A stretch of DNA of 64,000 nt from Pseudomonas sp. JAI120 (GTDB lineage Bacteria; Pseudomonadota; Gammaproteobacteria; Pseudomonadales; Pseudomonadaceae): positions 558,001 through 622,000 of the forward strand of contig NZ_JACHCZ010000002.1 in assembly GCF_014207255.1 (NCBI RefSeq), given 5' to 3'. Positions 1 through 9,301 of this stretch are shown here, one piece after another (position 1 is the stretch's first letter; each line of letters begins with the position of its first letter). The notes beneath the pieces were generated by a model. It worked only from the letters and a program-made list of their open reading frames with translations. It was not told the DNA's origin and searched no databases. The position numbers and the translations under genes are program-made.

Positions 1-575
1 CTGATGGGCGAGAGGAATTGATGCAGCAGGTAACCATGAGCAGCGTGGATTTCCACCACTTCAAAACCGGCGGTCAGGGCGCGCCTGGCGGCGGCGACAA
101 AGTCGGCGATCACCTGCTGGATCTGCGCCTCATCCAATGGCTTGGGTTGTGTGTGCTGCGGGTCAAAGGCAATCGGCGACGGCCCCACCGGCACCCAGCC
201 ACCGTCCTGCGGCTTGACGCTGCCGTGCTTGCCGATCCACGGCCGGTGGGTGCTGGCCTTGCGTCCGGCATGGGCCAGCTGGATGCCCGCCACCGCGCCC
301 TGGGCGGCGATAAAGCGGGTGATGCGTTGCAGGGGGGCGATCTGTTCGTCGTTCCACAGGCCCAGGTCTTCGGCCGTGATACGGCCATCGGCGGTCACGG
401 CAGTGGCCTCGGTGAATATCAACCCGGCGCCGCCAACCGCGCGGCTGCCGAGGTGGACCAGGTGCCAGTCGTTGGCCAGGCCATCGACACTTGAGTACTG
501 ACACATTGGCGACACGGCGATGCGGTTGAGCAGGGTCAATTGGCGCAGCGTATAGGGTTCGAGCAGCTGACTCAT
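1..575 (-). CDS. NADH:flavin oxidoreductase, Old Yellow Enzyme family (3' part outside window)
   Basis: Only the first ~191 residues lie in the window; the frame is open to base 1. The protein begins MSQLLEPYTLRQLTL and shows the YqjM/XenA-class features MCQYS near residue 25 (the redox-tuning Cys), QLAHAGRKAS in the middle and EIHAAHGYLLHQFLSP near the window edge, which belong to the FMN-binding TIM barrel. Family members are cytosolic FMN enzymes reducing activated C=C bonds or nitro groups with NAD(P)H. The start at 575 follows AGAGG at good spacing. The specific substrate cannot be read from sequence. Confidence 0.9.
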   Translation of the reverse strand, partial: MSQLLEPYTLRQLTLLNRIAVSPMCQYSSVDGLANDWHLVHLGSRAVGGAGLIFTEATAVTADGRITAEDLGLWNDEQIAPLQRITRFIAAQGAVAGIQLAHAGRKASTHRPWIGKHGSVKPQDGGWVPVGPSPIAFDPQHTQPKPLDEAQIQQVIADFVAAARRALTAGFEVVEIHAAHGYLLHQFLSPI

Positions 576-606
576 GGCGCACCTCTTATTGGCTTTTGGG
601 CACTTT

Positions 607-706
607 TGTAGGAGCGAGCTTGCTCGCGAAGGTCTCATAGGCGCCGCGTTTATCCAGGATTAACGCGTTACCGTAACGTTTTTCGCGGGCAAGCCCGCTC
701 CTACAC
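607..706. repeat. Pair of inverted REP-like elements
   Basis: A GTAGGAGCGAGCTTGCTCGC arm at 608-630 faces an inverted TTCGCGGGCAAGCCCGCTCC arm at 682-706 in the spacer downstream of kup. Each arm is itself a small palindrome. This is the usual Pseudomonas REP/BIME arrangement found in intergenic DNA. Confidence 0.75.
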
Positions 707-796
707 AACAGTGCTTAGAGCCTAGTCGACAACAGTGGATTGCACAGGGTTCAGAAGCAAAGCGGGAGCCGATTGCCGGCTCCCGTACCGCAGCGC

Positions 797-2698
797 TTAC
801 ATTTCGACCTGGGTGCCCAGCTCGATCACCCGGTTGACCGGGAGCTTGAAGAACCGCAGGTTGCCGTTGGCGTTCTTGAGCATGAACGCAAACAACGCTT
901 CGCGCCAACGGGCCATACCCTTGATGCGCGAGGCGATGACTGTTTCACGGCTGAGGAAGTAGGTGGTGCGCATCGGACTGAAATCCAGGCCGTCCAAATG
1001 GCACAGTTTCAAGGCTTCGGGCACGTCCGGCTCATCGGTAAAGCCGAAGTGCAGGATCACGCGGAAGAACCCTTCGCCGTAGGAGTCCACCTCGAAGCGC
1101 CGTGAGGCCGGGACACGCGGGATGTCTTCGTAGACCACCGTCAGCAACACTACCTGTTCATGCAGCACCTGGTTATGCAGCAGGTTGTGCAACAGCGCGT
1201 GGGGCACGGCGTCCGGGCGGGCGGTGAGGAACACCGCCGTGCCCTGCACGCGATGCGGCGGCTGCACGCGAATGCTGCTGATGAAGATCGGCAACGGCAG
1301 GCCACCTTCGTCGAGGCGGTCCACCAGCAATTGCTTGCCGCGCTTCCAAGTGGTCATCAGTACGAACAGCACAATCCCCGCCAATACCGGGAAGGCGCCG
1401 CCCTGGATGATCTTCGGCACGTTGGCCGCGAAGTACAGCCCGTCCACCAACAGGCAGCAGACCAGGACCGGCACGGCCAGAATCGGGGGCCATTTCCACA
1501 GCAACAGCATGACTGCCGACACCAGGATAGTGGTCATCAGCATGGTCCCCGTCACCGCCACGCCGTAGGCCGACGCCAGCGCGTTGGAGGACTCGAAACC
1601 CAGCACCAGCAGGATCACGCCGACCATCAACGACCAGTTCACCGCACCGATATAGATCTGGCCCTGTTCGGCGCTTGAGGTGTGCTGGATATGCATGCGC
1701 GGGATATAACCCAGCTGGATCGCCTGGCGCGTCAACGAGAACGCACCGGAAATCACCGCCTGGGACGCAATCACCGTGGCCAGGGTGGACAACACCACCA
1801 GCGGGATCAGCGCCCAACTCGGCGCCAGCAAGTAGAAGGGGTTGCGCGCGGCTTCCGGATCGCCCAGCAGCATGGCGCCCTGGCCGAAATAGTTGAGCAC
1901 CAGCGCCGGCAACACCAGGATGAACCAGGCGCGGGCGATGGGCTTGCGACCGAAGTGGCCCATGTCGGCATACAGCGCTTCGGCACCGGTCAACGCCAGC
2001 ACGACCGCACCGAGGATCGCCACGCCGATGCCAGGGTGGGCCTCGAAGAAACGCACGCCCCACATCGGGTTCAGGGCATTGAGCACTTCAGGGTGCAGGG
2101 TAATGCCATACACGCCGAGGCCACCCAGCACCAGGAACCAAGTCACCATCACCGGTCCGAACAGCTTGCCGATGCGGTCAGTACCGTGCTTCTGGATCAG
2201 GAACAGCGCCACCAGCACCACCAAGGCGATCGGCACCACCCATTTTTCCAGGCCGTCGAACGCCAGTTCCAGGCCTTCAATGGCCGACAGCACGGAAATC
2301 GCCGGCGTGATCATGCTGTCACCATAGAACAGCGCCGCACCGCACAGGCCGCACACCACGAGGAAACTGCGCAACTTCTTGCGCTCCCCTGCCGCCCTTC
2401 GCGCCAACGCGGTCAGGGCCATGATGCCGCCTTCGCCCTGGTTATCGGCGCGCAGCACAAACAGCATGTACTTGATCGACACCACCCAGATCAACGACCA
2501 GAAGATCAGCGCCAGGATCCCCAGCACGCCGTCATGGTTGACCTGCACCCCATAACCACCGTTGAACACCTCTTTGAGGGTATAGAGCGGGCTGGTACCG
2601 ATATCGCCGTAAACCACCCCGACCGCTGCCACCAGCATGCCGATCGGCTTTGCGTTGGAATGCTCGGCACCTGCTGCCTGACTACTTGCCTGACCCAT
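797..2698 (-). CDS. kup: Kup potassium uptake transporter
   Basis: A 633-residue inner-membrane K+/H+ symporter of the KUP/HAK family. The signature [19 protein letters not shown] stands near residue 30, about twelve hydrophobic segments follow to about residue 430, and a ~200-residue cytosolic C-terminal domain ends the protein. Length matches the family (~620-640). An in-frame TTG lies one codon upstream, but AGGAG sits 6 bases before the ATG at 2698, so that ATG is preferred. It appears to be transcribed alone and ends before the REP pair at 607-706. It diverges from rimO. Confidence 0.96.
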   Translation of the reverse strand: MGQASSQAAGAEHSNAKPIGMLVAAVGVVYGDIGTSPLYTLKEVFNGGYGVQVNHDGVLGILALIFWSLIWVVSIKYMLFVLRADNQGEGGIMALTALARRAAGERKKLRSFLVVCGLCGAALFYGDSMITPAISVLSAIEGLELAFDGLEKWVVPIALVVLVALFLIQKHGTDRIGKLFGPVMVTWFLVLGGLGVYGITLHPEVLNALNPMWGVRFFEAHPGIGVAILGAVVLALTGAEALYADMGHFGRKPIARAWFILVLPALVLNYFGQGAMLLGDPEAARNPFYLLAPSWALIPLVVLSTLATVIASQAVISGAFSLTRQAIQLGYIPRMHIQHTSSAEQGQIYIGAVNWSLMVGVILLVLGFESSNALASAYGVAVTGTMLMTTILVSAVMLLLWKWPPILAVPVLVCCLLVDGLYFAANVPKIIQGGAFPVLAGIVLFVLMTTWKRGKQLLVDRLDEGGLPLPIFISSIRVQPPHRVQGTAVFLTARPDAVPHALLHNLLHNQVLHEQVVLLTVVYEDIPRVPASRRFEVDSYGEGFFRVILHFGFTDEPDVPEALKLCHLDGLDFSPMRTTYFLSRETVIASRIKGMARWREALFAFMLKNANGNLRFFKLPVNRVIELGTQVEM

Positions 2699-2987
2699 CA
2701 ACCACTCCTGCCCTTTGACCTGAGGTCTCTTATAAACAACGCGTCTAAGCTGACCCTAGCATGCGCTGTTTTACTTCTCGTAACAGACGTTTTATTGACC
2801 CAAGGGTTTTACCCGTGCGCAACGGCGCGAAGCATAGCGCAGCACTCGTCGCATTTCCCTGCATAAAGCTGGTCAAGTGCGTTGCCCGTCGCTAGAATTG
2901 CGCACTTTTTGATCAGAGGCGCAGCAAGCGCCCGTCCGCAGCCCTGTCGTGCCCGACTGGCGGCGTCATTCAATACCGAGGTTAGAC

Positions 2988-4328
2988 ATGTCCACCACCA
3001 TCGCAAAAGCCAACCCCAAGGTTGGCTTTGTTTCCCTGGGTTGCCCGAAGGCTCTCGTCGATTCCGAGCGCATCCTCACGCAACTGCGTATGGAAGGCTA
3101 TGACGTTGTGTCCACTTACCAGGACGCCGACGTGGTGGTGGTCAACACCTGCGGCTTTATCGACTCGGCCAAGGCAGAGTCCCTGGAAGTGATCGGCGAA
3201 GCGATTAAGGAAAACGGCAAGGTCATCGTGACCGGTTGCATGGGTGTGGAAGAAGGCAATATCCGCAACGTGCACCCAAGCGTGCTGGCCGTGACCGGCC
3301 CGCAGCAGTACGAGCAGGTGGTCAATGCCGTGCACGACGTGGTGCCGCCGCGCCAGGATCACAACCCGCTGATCGACCTGGTGCCGCCCCAAGGCATCAA
3401 GCTGACCCCGCGTCACTATGCGTACCTGAAGATTTCCGAAGGCTGCAACCACAGCTGCAGTTTCTGCATCATCCCGTCGATGCGTGGCAAGCTGGTCAGC
3501 CGTCCGGTGGGTGACGTACTCGACGAGGCCCAGCGCCTGGTCAAATCCGGCGTCAAAGAGCTGCTGGTGATCTCCCAGGACACCAGCGCCTACGGCGTCG
3601 ACGTGAAATACCGCACCGGCTTCTGGAACGGCGCGCCGGTGAAAACCCGCATGACCGAACTCTGCGAAGCCCTCAGCAGCCTGGGCGTGTGGGTGCGCCT
3701 GCACTACGTCTACCCGTACCCGCACGTGGACGAGCTGATCCCATTGATGGCCGCCGGCAAGATCCTGCCGTACCTGGACATCCCGTTCCAGCACGCCAGC
3801 CCGAAAGTGCTCAAGGCCATGAAACGCCCGGCCTTCGAAGACAAGACCCTGGCGCGCATCAAGAACTGGCGCGAGATCTGCCCCGAGCTGATCATCCGTT
3901 CGACCTTCATCGTCGGCTTCCCCGGCGAAACCGAAGAAGACTTCCAGTACCTGCTGGACTGGCTGACCGAAGCGCAACTGGACCGCGTGGGTTGCTTCCA
4001 GTACTCGCCCGTGGAAGGTGCGCCGGCCAACCTGCTGGACCTGGCCGTGGTCCCGGATGACGTCAAGCAGGACCGTTGGGAGCGCTTCATGGCGCACCAA
4101 CAGGCAATCAGCTCGGCGCGCCTGCAACTGCGTATCGGCAAGGAAATCGAAGTACTGATCGACGAAGTGGACGAGCAAGGCGCAGTCGGCCGTTGCTTCT
4201 TCGATGCACCGGAAATCGACGGTAATGTGTTTATCGACGATGCCAGCGGCTTGAAGCCGGGTGACAAGGTCTGGTGCACCGTGACCGACGCTGATGAGTA
4301 CGATCTGTGGGCTGAAAAGCGCGACTGA
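2988..4328 (+). CDS. rimO: Ribosomal protein S12 methylthiotransferase RimO
   Basis: A radical-SAM methylthiotransferase (446 aa) that modifies the conserved Asp of ribosomal protein S12. The N-terminal MTTase domain carries [11 protein letters not shown] and [10 protein letters not shown] cysteines for one 4Fe-4S cluster. The radical-SAM motif [15 protein letters not shown] (CxxxCxxC) binds the second cluster, and a TRAM domain closes the protein. The frame opens upstream, but the ATG at 2988 follows GAGGT and gives the usual RimO N-terminus. It is a single gene closed by a terminator at 4342. Confidence 0.97.
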   Translation: MSTTIAKANPKVGFVSLGCPKALVDSERILTQLRMEGYDVVSTYQDADVVVVNTCGFIDSAKAESLEVIGEAIKENGKVIVTGCMGVEEGNIRNVHPSVLAVTGPQQYEQVVNAVHDVVPPRQDHNPLIDLVPPQGIKLTPRHYAYLKISEGCNHSCSFCIIPSMRGKLVSRPVGDVLDEAQRLVKSGVKELLVISQDTSAYGVDVKYRTGFWNGAPVKTRMTELCEALSSLGVWVRLHYVYPYPHVDELIPLMAAGKILPYLDIPFQHASPKVLKAMKRPAFEDKTLARIKNWREICPELIIRSTFIVGFPGETEEDFQYLLDWLTEAQLDRVGCFQYSPVEGAPANLLDLAVVPDDVKQDRWERFMAHQQAISSARLQLRIGKEIEVLIDEVDEQGAVGRCFFDAPEIDGNVFIDDASGLKPGDKVWCTVTDADEYDLWAEKRD

Positions 4329-4341
4329 TCAAAAAAACTTG

Positions 4342-4378
4342 AAAAGCCCTGCCTCTGGACAAGATGCGGGGCTTTTTT
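4342..4378 (+). terminator. Intrinsic terminator of rimO
   Basis: AAAAGCCCTGC and GCGGGGCTTTTTT form a hairpin closed by a T-run 14 bases after the rimO stop. Confidence 0.85.
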
Positions 4379-4428
4379 AGGTCTATTGTTTTGCCCATCG
4401 GCACCCATCATGGCAAGGGGCAGCGGGC

Positions 4429-4902
4429 ATGCGCCAGCATTCGGTTATCCACACACCTAAAACCGGCGACTACGCAGAATTGACGCGCATCTGGGAGGCC
4501 TCGGTGCGGGCCACCCATGATTTTTTACCGGACAGCTACATCGAGTTGCTGAAAAACCTGGTGCTGACCCGCTACCTGGATTCGGTGATGCTGATCTGCA
4601 CCCGTGACCCGCGCCAACGCATCACCGGGTTTGCCGGGGTGGCGTGCGGTAAGGTGGAGATGCTGTTTATCGACCCGCAATACCGCGGGCAGGGCCTCGG
4701 CCGGCAGTTGCTGCGTTATGCAATCGAAAGCATGAACGCCGACGAACTGGACGTTAACGAGCAGAATCCCCAGGCCTTGGGGTTCTATTTCAAGCAGGGT
4801 TTCGAAGTGATCGGGCGCACCGAGCATGATGGCTTGGGGCAGCCTTATCCATTGCTGCACCTGCGGCTGCGCCAGCAACAACAAAAGGCCCGTCAGGGCT
4901 AA
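4429..4902 (+). CDS. GNAT family N-acetyltransferase
   Basis: A 157-residue single-domain GNAT protein. The acetyl-CoA binding motif A reads VEMLFIDPQYRGQGLGRQLL around residues 82-101, and ELDVNEQNPQALGFYFKQGF is a typical motif B with the Asn-containing turn. The architecture resembles the YjaB group of E. coli, but the substrate is unknown. The assigned ATG has a modest AAGGGG upstream. It lies between the rimO terminator and the pseudouridine synthase-like gene on the same strand and probably has its own promoter. Confidence 0.85.
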   Translation: MRQHSVIHTPKTGDYAELTRIWEASVRATHDFLPDSYIELLKNLVLTRYLDSVMLICTRDPRQRITGFAGVACGKVEMLFIDPQYRGQGLGRQLLRYAIESMNADELDVNEQNPQALGFYFKQGFEVIGRTEHDGLGQPYPLLHLRLRQQQQKARQG

Positions 4903-4973
4903 ATGAAATGGGGCCGGGATTAACCGCGCCCACACAGGTACAATAGCCGCCCCCTTTTGTTACGGCCCTTGTC

Positions 4974-5684
4974 ATGACTGACCCCATACGCCTCTCCAAA
5001 CGCCTTATCGAACTGGTCGGTTGCTCCCGTCGGGAGGCTGAGCTGTTTATCGAAGGCGGCTGGGTCTCGGTGGACGGTGAAGTGATCGACGAACCGCAAT
5101 TCAAGATCACCACCCAGAAGGTCGAACTGGACCCAGAGGCCAAGGCCACCGCGCCAGAGCCGGTGACCATCCTGTTCCACGCCCCGGTCGGTGTAGATGC
5201 AGAGACGGCAATGGCCTCGATCAGCGCCGAAACCCTGTCCGAAGAACACCGCTTCAGCAAGCGTCCGCTCAAGGGCCACTTCCTGCGCCTGACCGCCAGC
5301 GCCGACCTGCAAGCCAAGGCCAGCGGCCTGTTGGTGTTTACCCAGGACTGGAAGATTCTGCGCAAGTTGACCGCCGATGCCGCCAAGATCGAGCAGGAAT
5401 ACGTGGTGGAGGTTGAAGGCGACATGGTTGCCCACGGCCTCAACCGCCTGAACCACGGCCTGACCTACAAAGGCAAAGAGCTGCCAGCCGTGAAAGCCAG
5501 CTGGCAGAACGAAAATCGCCTGCGCTTTGCGATGAAGAACCCGCAACCGGGCGTGATCGCCCTGTTCTGCGAAGCCGTTGGCCTGAAAGTCGTTGCCATC
5601 CGCCGCATTCGCATCGGCGGCGTGTCCATCGGCAAAGTGCCAGTCGGCCAATGGCGTTACCTGTCCGGCAAAGAGAAGTTCTAA
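4974..5684 (+). CDS. RsuA/RluF-like pseudouridine synthase homologue with altered active site
   Basis: A 236-residue protein with an N-terminal S4 RNA-binding domain (RLSKRLIELVGCSRREAELF, residues ~6-25) followed by an RsuA/RluF-type catalytic fold. The C-terminal strand GLKVVAIRRIRIGGVSIGKV matches the family's basic closing motif. Where the family has GRLDKDxxG, this protein reads ADLQAKASG before LLVFTQD, so the catalytic Asp position is Gln. It may be an inactive or repurposed RNA-binding protein. The ATG at 4974 has no strong Shine-Dalgarno sequence. Confidence 0.85.
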   Translation: MTDPIRLSKRLIELVGCSRREAELFIEGGWVSVDGEVIDEPQFKITTQKVELDPEAKATAPEPVTILFHAPVGVDAETAMASISAETLSEEHRFSKRPLKGHFLRLTASADLQAKASGLLVFTQDWKILRKLTADAAKIEQEYVVEVEGDMVAHGLNRLNHGLTYKGKELPAVKASWQNENRLRFAMKNPQPGVIALFCEAVGLKVVAIRRIRIGGVSIGKVPVGQWRYLSGKEKF

Positions 5685-5752
5685 GCCGCCTCCCCTTTCC
5701 AGGCACCGCCCCACCCGGCGGCGCCCACCGTTGAAAACCAGGATTGCCCACC

Positions 5753-6214
5753 ATGATTCACAACGACGTACTGCGCAGCGTGCGCTACATGCTCGACATC
5801 AGCGACAACAAGATGGTCGAGCTGATCAAGCTCGGCGGCATGGAAGTGACCAAGGAAGACCTGCTGACTTACCTCAAGAAAGATGAGGAAGAAGGTTTTG
5901 TGTTCTGCCCGGATGACGTCATGGCCCACTTCCTTGATGGCCTGGTGATTTTCAAACGCGGCAAGGACGAAAGCCGTCCGCCGCAGCCGATCGAAACCCC
6001 GGTAACCAACAACATCATCCTCAAGAAGCTGCGCGTGGCCTTCGAACTGAAGGAAGACGACATGCACGCCATCCTCAAGGCTGCCGAATTCCCGGTGTCC
6101 AAGCCTGAACTGAGCGCACTGTTCCGCAAGTTCGGCCACACCAACTACCGCACCTGTGGCGACCAGTTGCTGCGCAACTTCCTCAAGGGCCTGACGCTGC
6201 GGGTTCGTGCGTAA
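5753..6214 (+). CDS. YehS/DUF1456 family protein
   Basis: A 153-residue cytosolic protein made of two tandem repeats of the DUF1456 motif: NDVLRSVRYMLDISDNKMVE near the start, and TNNIILKKLRVAFELKEDDM near residue 84. Each repeat carries a helical pair and a conserved FxxG segment. The family (E. coli YehS, ~156 aa) has no proven function. A TTG lies three codons upstream, but the ATG at 5753 preceded by AGGA is favoured. It lies four bases upstream of trmO and probably shares its transcript. Confidence 0.88.
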   Translation: MIHNDVLRSVRYMLDISDNKMVELIKLGGMEVTKEDLLTYLKKDEEEGFVFCPDDVMAHFLDGLVIFKRGKDESRPPQPIETPVTNNIILKKLRVAFELKEDDMHAILKAAEFPVSKPELSALFRKFGHTNYRTCGDQLLRNFLKGLTLRVRA

Positions 6215-6217
6215 GCC

Positions 6218-6913
6218 ATGAGTTACCAGGTCTCGCCCGTCGGTTTCGTACGTTCCTGCTTCAAGGAAAAGTTCGCCATCCCGCGCCAACCGCAACTGGC
6301 GCCTGCCGCGCGGGGCGTGCTGGAGTTGGTGGCGCCGTTCGACCAGGGTGAGGCGGTACAGGGCCTGGAACAGGTCAGCCACGTGTGGCTGTTGTTCCTG
6401 TTCCACCAGGCCCTGGAAGATAAACCTCGTCTGAAAGTGCGCCCGCCACGCCTGGGCGGCAACACGTCCATGGGCGTGTTTGCGACCCGCGCGACTCATC
6501 GGCCCAACGGGATTGGCCAGTCAGTGGTCAAGCTGGACAAAGTGGAGCCGGGGCGGCTGTGGATTTCCGGGATCGATTTGCTCGATGGCACACCGGTGTT
6601 GGATATCAAGCCGTATGTGCCCTACGCCGACATCATCGACACGGCCACCAACAACATCGCCAGTGGAGCGCCGCAGTTGATTCCCGTGCAGTGGCTGAAG
6701 ACGGCTCTGCAGCAGGCACAAGGCCACGCTCAGCGCCTTGGAGAGCCATTGGTGGAGTTGATCGATCAGTGTCTGGCACAGGATCCACGGCCGGCGTACC
6801 AGACGCCTGGGCCTGAGCGCGAATACGGGGCGCAGTTCTGGGATGTGGATGTGCGCTGGCACTATCCTGAGGCGGGGATGATTTGTGTGCTGGAAGTGGT
6901 TCCGGCGGGATAA
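6218..6913 (+). CDS. trmO: tRNA (adenine37-N6)-methyltransferase TrmO
   Basis: A 231-residue member of the TsaA/TrmO (YaeB) family, which uses S-adenosylmethionine to methylate N6 of t6A37 in threonine tRNA. The single beta-barrel SAM domain begins at PVGFVRSCFKEKFAIPRQP. The hallmark ATRATHRPNGIGQSVVKL (residues ~90-107) and SGIDLLDGTPVLDIKPYVPY follow. The C-terminal ~80 residues match the extra domain in gammaproteobacterial TrmO. The gene starts four bases after the yehS-like stop. Confidence 0.93.
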   Translation: MSYQVSPVGFVRSCFKEKFAIPRQPQLAPAARGVLELVAPFDQGEAVQGLEQVSHVWLLFLFHQALEDKPRLKVRPPRLGGNTSMGVFATRATHRPNGIGQSVVKLDKVEPGRLWISGIDLLDGTPVLDIKPYVPYADIIDTATNNIASGAPQLIPVQWLKTALQQAQGHAQRLGEPLVELIDQCLAQDPRPAYQTPGPEREYGAQFWDVDVRWHYPEAGMICVLEVVPAG

Positions 6914-6923
6914 ACCGGAAACC

Positions 6924-7022
6924 AAATGTGGGAGAGGGCTTGCTCCCGATGGCGGTGGGTCAGTCGATATACAAGTTGACTGATCCACTGCCATCGGGAG
7001 CAAGCCCCCTCCCATATTTTTT
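6924..7022. repeat. Long imperfect palindrome (REP-like, AATGTGGGAG family)
   Basis: The outer arms read AAATGTGGGAGAGGGCTTGC and its inverted partner GCAAGCCCCCTCCCATATTT. Inner arms CCGATGGCGGTGGGTCAGTC and GACTGATCCACTGCCATCGG extend the symmetry to ~98 bases. It fills the spacer between the convergent genes trmO and fpr and could terminate both. A close relative occurs at 59501-59600. Confidence 0.85.
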
Positions 7023-7029
7023 ACCGCAG

Positions 7030-7809
7030 TTATTTCTCGACGAACGCGCGTTCGATCAAGTAATCACCCGGCTCACGCATGCGTGGCGAAACCTTCAGGC
7101 CGAAGCTGTTCAGCACTTCGCTGGTCTCATCCAACATGCTTGGGCTGCCGCACAACATGGCGCGGTCGTCCTCGGGGTTGATCGGTGGCAGGCCGATGTC
7201 GCGAAACAGCTTGCCGCTGCGCATCAGGTCGGTCAGGCGGCCTTCGTTTTCGAAAGGCTCGCGGGTCACGGTCGGGTAGTAGATCAACTTTTCACGCAGG
7301 GCCTCGCCGAAGAACTCGTTCTGCGGCAGGTGCTCGGTGATGAATTCGCGATAAGCGACTTCGTTGACGTAACGCACGCCGTGGCACAGGATCACTTTTT
7401 CGAAACGCTCGTAGGTTTCCGGGTCCTGGATCACGCTCATGAACGGAGCAAGGCCGGTACCGGTGCTGAGCAGGTACAGGTGTTTACCCGGCTTCAGATC
7501 GTCAAGCACCAGGGTGCCTGTCGGTTTCTTGCTGATGATGATCTCGTCGCCTTCCTTCAAGTGCTGCAATTGGGAAGTCAGCGGGCCATCCGGCACCTTG
7601 ATGCTGAAGAACTCCAGATGCTCTTCCCAGTTCGGGCTGGCAATGGAGTAAGCGCGCATGAGCGGGCGGCCGTTGGGCTGTTGCAGGCCGATCATCACGA
7701 ACTGACCGTTCTCGAAGCGCAGGCCCGGATCGCGGGTGCACTTGAAGCTGAACAGAGTGTCGTTCCAGTGATGAACACTGAGGACACGCTCGTGGTTCAT
7801 GTTGCTCAT
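7030..7809 (-). CDS. fpr: Ferredoxin--NADP+ reductase
   Basis: A 259-residue FAD flavoprotein that moves electrons between NADPH and ferredoxin/flavodoxin in the cytosol. The FAD site is RAYSIASP (residues ~50-57), the NADP fold shows LLSTGTGLAPFMSVIQDPET, and the C-terminus EPGDYLIERAFVEK is that of Pseudomonas FPR. The start at 7809 gives the known length and N-terminus (MSNMNHERVLSVHHWND); AGGAG lies 10 bases before it. It diverges from the LysR gene finR, and the 124-base spacer holds both promoters. In other pseudomonads FinR activates fpr under oxidative stress. Confidence 0.95.
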   Translation of the reverse strand: MSNMNHERVLSVHHWNDTLFSFKCTRDPGLRFENGQFVMIGLQQPNGRPLMRAYSIASPNWEEHLEFFSIKVPDGPLTSQLQHLKEGDEIIISKKPTGTLVLDDLKPGKHLYLLSTGTGLAPFMSVIQDPETYERFEKVILCHGVRYVNEVAYREFITEHLPQNEFFGEALREKLIYYPTVTREPFENEGRLTDLMRSGKLFRDIGLPPINPEDDRAMLCGSPSMLDETSEVLNSFGLKVSPRMREPGDYLIERAFVEK

Positions 7810-7933
7810 GTACGGGGGACTCCTGGGAATGGGTCTGCGCCAAAGATGAAGTGCGCAATTGCACAGCATTCTAATGGCGGCGACAATATCTGTTAACTGG
7901 ATTATTAAGATAAGGGTTATCGGTTATATCGAT

Positions 7934-8860
7934 ATGCGATTTACTCTCCGTCAACTGCAAGTCTTCGTCGCCGTCGCCCAGCAGGAAAGCGTCTCCCGCG
8001 CTGCTGGCCTTCTGGCCTTATCTCAATCCGCCGCCAGCACCTCGATTACCGAGCTGGAGCGCCAATCCAGCTGCCAATTATTCGACCGCGCCGGTAAACG
8101 CCTGAGTCTCAACGCTTTGGGCCATCAGCTGTTGCCTCAAGCGGTGGCGCTGTTGGACCAGGCCAAGGAGATCGAAGACCTGCTCAACGGTAAGTCCGGC
8201 TTCGGCTCCCTGGCGGTCGGCGCTACCCTGACCATTGGCAATTACCTGGCCACCCTGCTGATCGGCAGCTTCATGCAGCAGCACCCGGAAAGCCAAGTGA
8301 AGCTGCATGTGCAGAACACTGCCAATATCGTGCACCAGGTTGCGCACTACGAAATTGATCTGGGTCTAATCGAAGGCGACTGCAGCCACCCCGATATAGA
8401 GGTGCAAACTTGGGTGGAAGATGAGCTGGTGGTGTTTTGCGCGCCTCAGCACCACCTGGCCAAGCGCGGCGTGGCCACCATGGAAGAGTTGACCCATGAG
8501 GCATGGATCCTGCGGGAGCAAGGCTCCGGCACCCGTCTGACCTTTGACCAAGCCATGCGTCATCACCGCAGTGCGCTGAATATCCGCCTGGAGCTGGAGC
8601 ATACCGAGGCGATCAAACGGGCGGTGGAATCGGGTTTGGGGATTGGGTGTATTTCCCGGCTGGCGCTGCGCGATGCATTTCGCCGTGGCAGCCTGGTGCC
8701 GGTAGAAACCCCGGACCTGGACCTGGCCCGGCAGTTCTACTTCATCTGGCATAAACAGAAATACCAAACCTCAGCGATGCGCGAGTTCCTGGAGCTGTGC
8801 CGCGCCTTCACCGCCGGGGTTCAGCGCAGCGACGAGATCGTGCTGCCAAGCATTGCCTGA
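7934..8860 (+). CDS. finR: LysR-family regulator FinR
   Basis: A 308-residue LysR-type regulator. The helix-turn-helix domain begins MRFTLRQLQVFVAVAQQESV and continues through SQSAASTSITELERQ. The co-inducer domain spans about residues 90-295. The divergent position next to fpr, with only the shared promoter region between, matches FinR of Pseudomonas putida, which is needed for fpr induction by superoxide; that function is inferred from context. The ATG at 7934 is chosen because it starts exactly at the conserved HTH; the frame extends 25 codons upstream but lacks a ribosome site. Confidence 0.88.
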   Translation: MRFTLRQLQVFVAVAQQESVSRAAGLLALSQSAASTSITELERQSSCQLFDRAGKRLSLNALGHQLLPQAVALLDQAKEIEDLLNGKSGFGSLAVGATLTIGNYLATLLIGSFMQQHPESQVKLHVQNTANIVHQVAHYEIDLGLIEGDCSHPDIEVQTWVEDELVVFCAPQHHLAKRGVATMEELTHEAWILREQGSGTRLTFDQAMRHHRSALNIRLELEHTEAIKRAVESGLGIGCISRLALRDAFRRGSLVPVETPDLDLARQFYFIWHKQKYQTSAMREFLELCRAFTAGVQRSDEIVLPSIA

Positions 8861-8863
8861 TCG

Positions 8864-9226
8864 TTAGATCAGAATCACTGCCCACACCAGGGTGATCATG
8901 GTCAGTGCCACGAATTGCGCGGCGCTGCCCATGTCCTTGGCGTTTTTCGACAAGGGATGGCGATCAAGAGAAATACGGTCGATCGCCGCTTCTACCGCCG
9001 AATTGAGCAATTCAACGATCAAGGCCAACAGGCACACCGCAATCAGCAGCGCCCGCTCAACACGGCTGACGTGCAGGAAAAAACTCAGCGGGATCAGGAT
9101 GACGTTCAACAGCACCAGTTGACGGAACGCCGCCTCGCCGGTGAAAGCCGCGCGCAGGCCATCCAGGGAATAGCCCCCTGCATTAAAGATACGTTTGAGA
9201 CCGGTTTGACCCTTGAAAGGCGACAT
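8864..9226 (-). CDS. dgkA: Diacylglycerol kinase DgkA
   Basis: A 120-residue integral membrane kinase that phosphorylates diacylglycerol released by membrane-derived oligosaccharide synthesis. Three hydrophobic helices are visible (around QLVLLNVILIPLSFFL, ALLIAVCLLALIVELL and QFVALTMITLVWAVILI). The catalytic signature ELLNSAVEAAIDRI is intact. The ATG at 9226 gives the usual N-terminus MSPFKGQTGLKRI; a TTG seven codons upstream is less likely. It lies downstream of erdR on the same strand, as I recall for the P. aeruginosa pair PA3604-PA3603. Confidence 0.93.
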   Translation of the reverse strand: MSPFKGQTGLKRIFNAGGYSLDGLRAAFTGEAAFRQLVLLNVILIPLSFFLHVSRVERALLIAVCLLALIVELLNSAVEAAIDRISLDRHPLSKNAKDMGSAAQFVALTMITLVWAVILI

Positions 9227-9301
9227 AGACGTAGGCAACTGAACCAAAGAAGTGGGGAAACTAGATCACGCAAAGTCAAAAAAGCGTGAATCGGTAACAA
9301 C

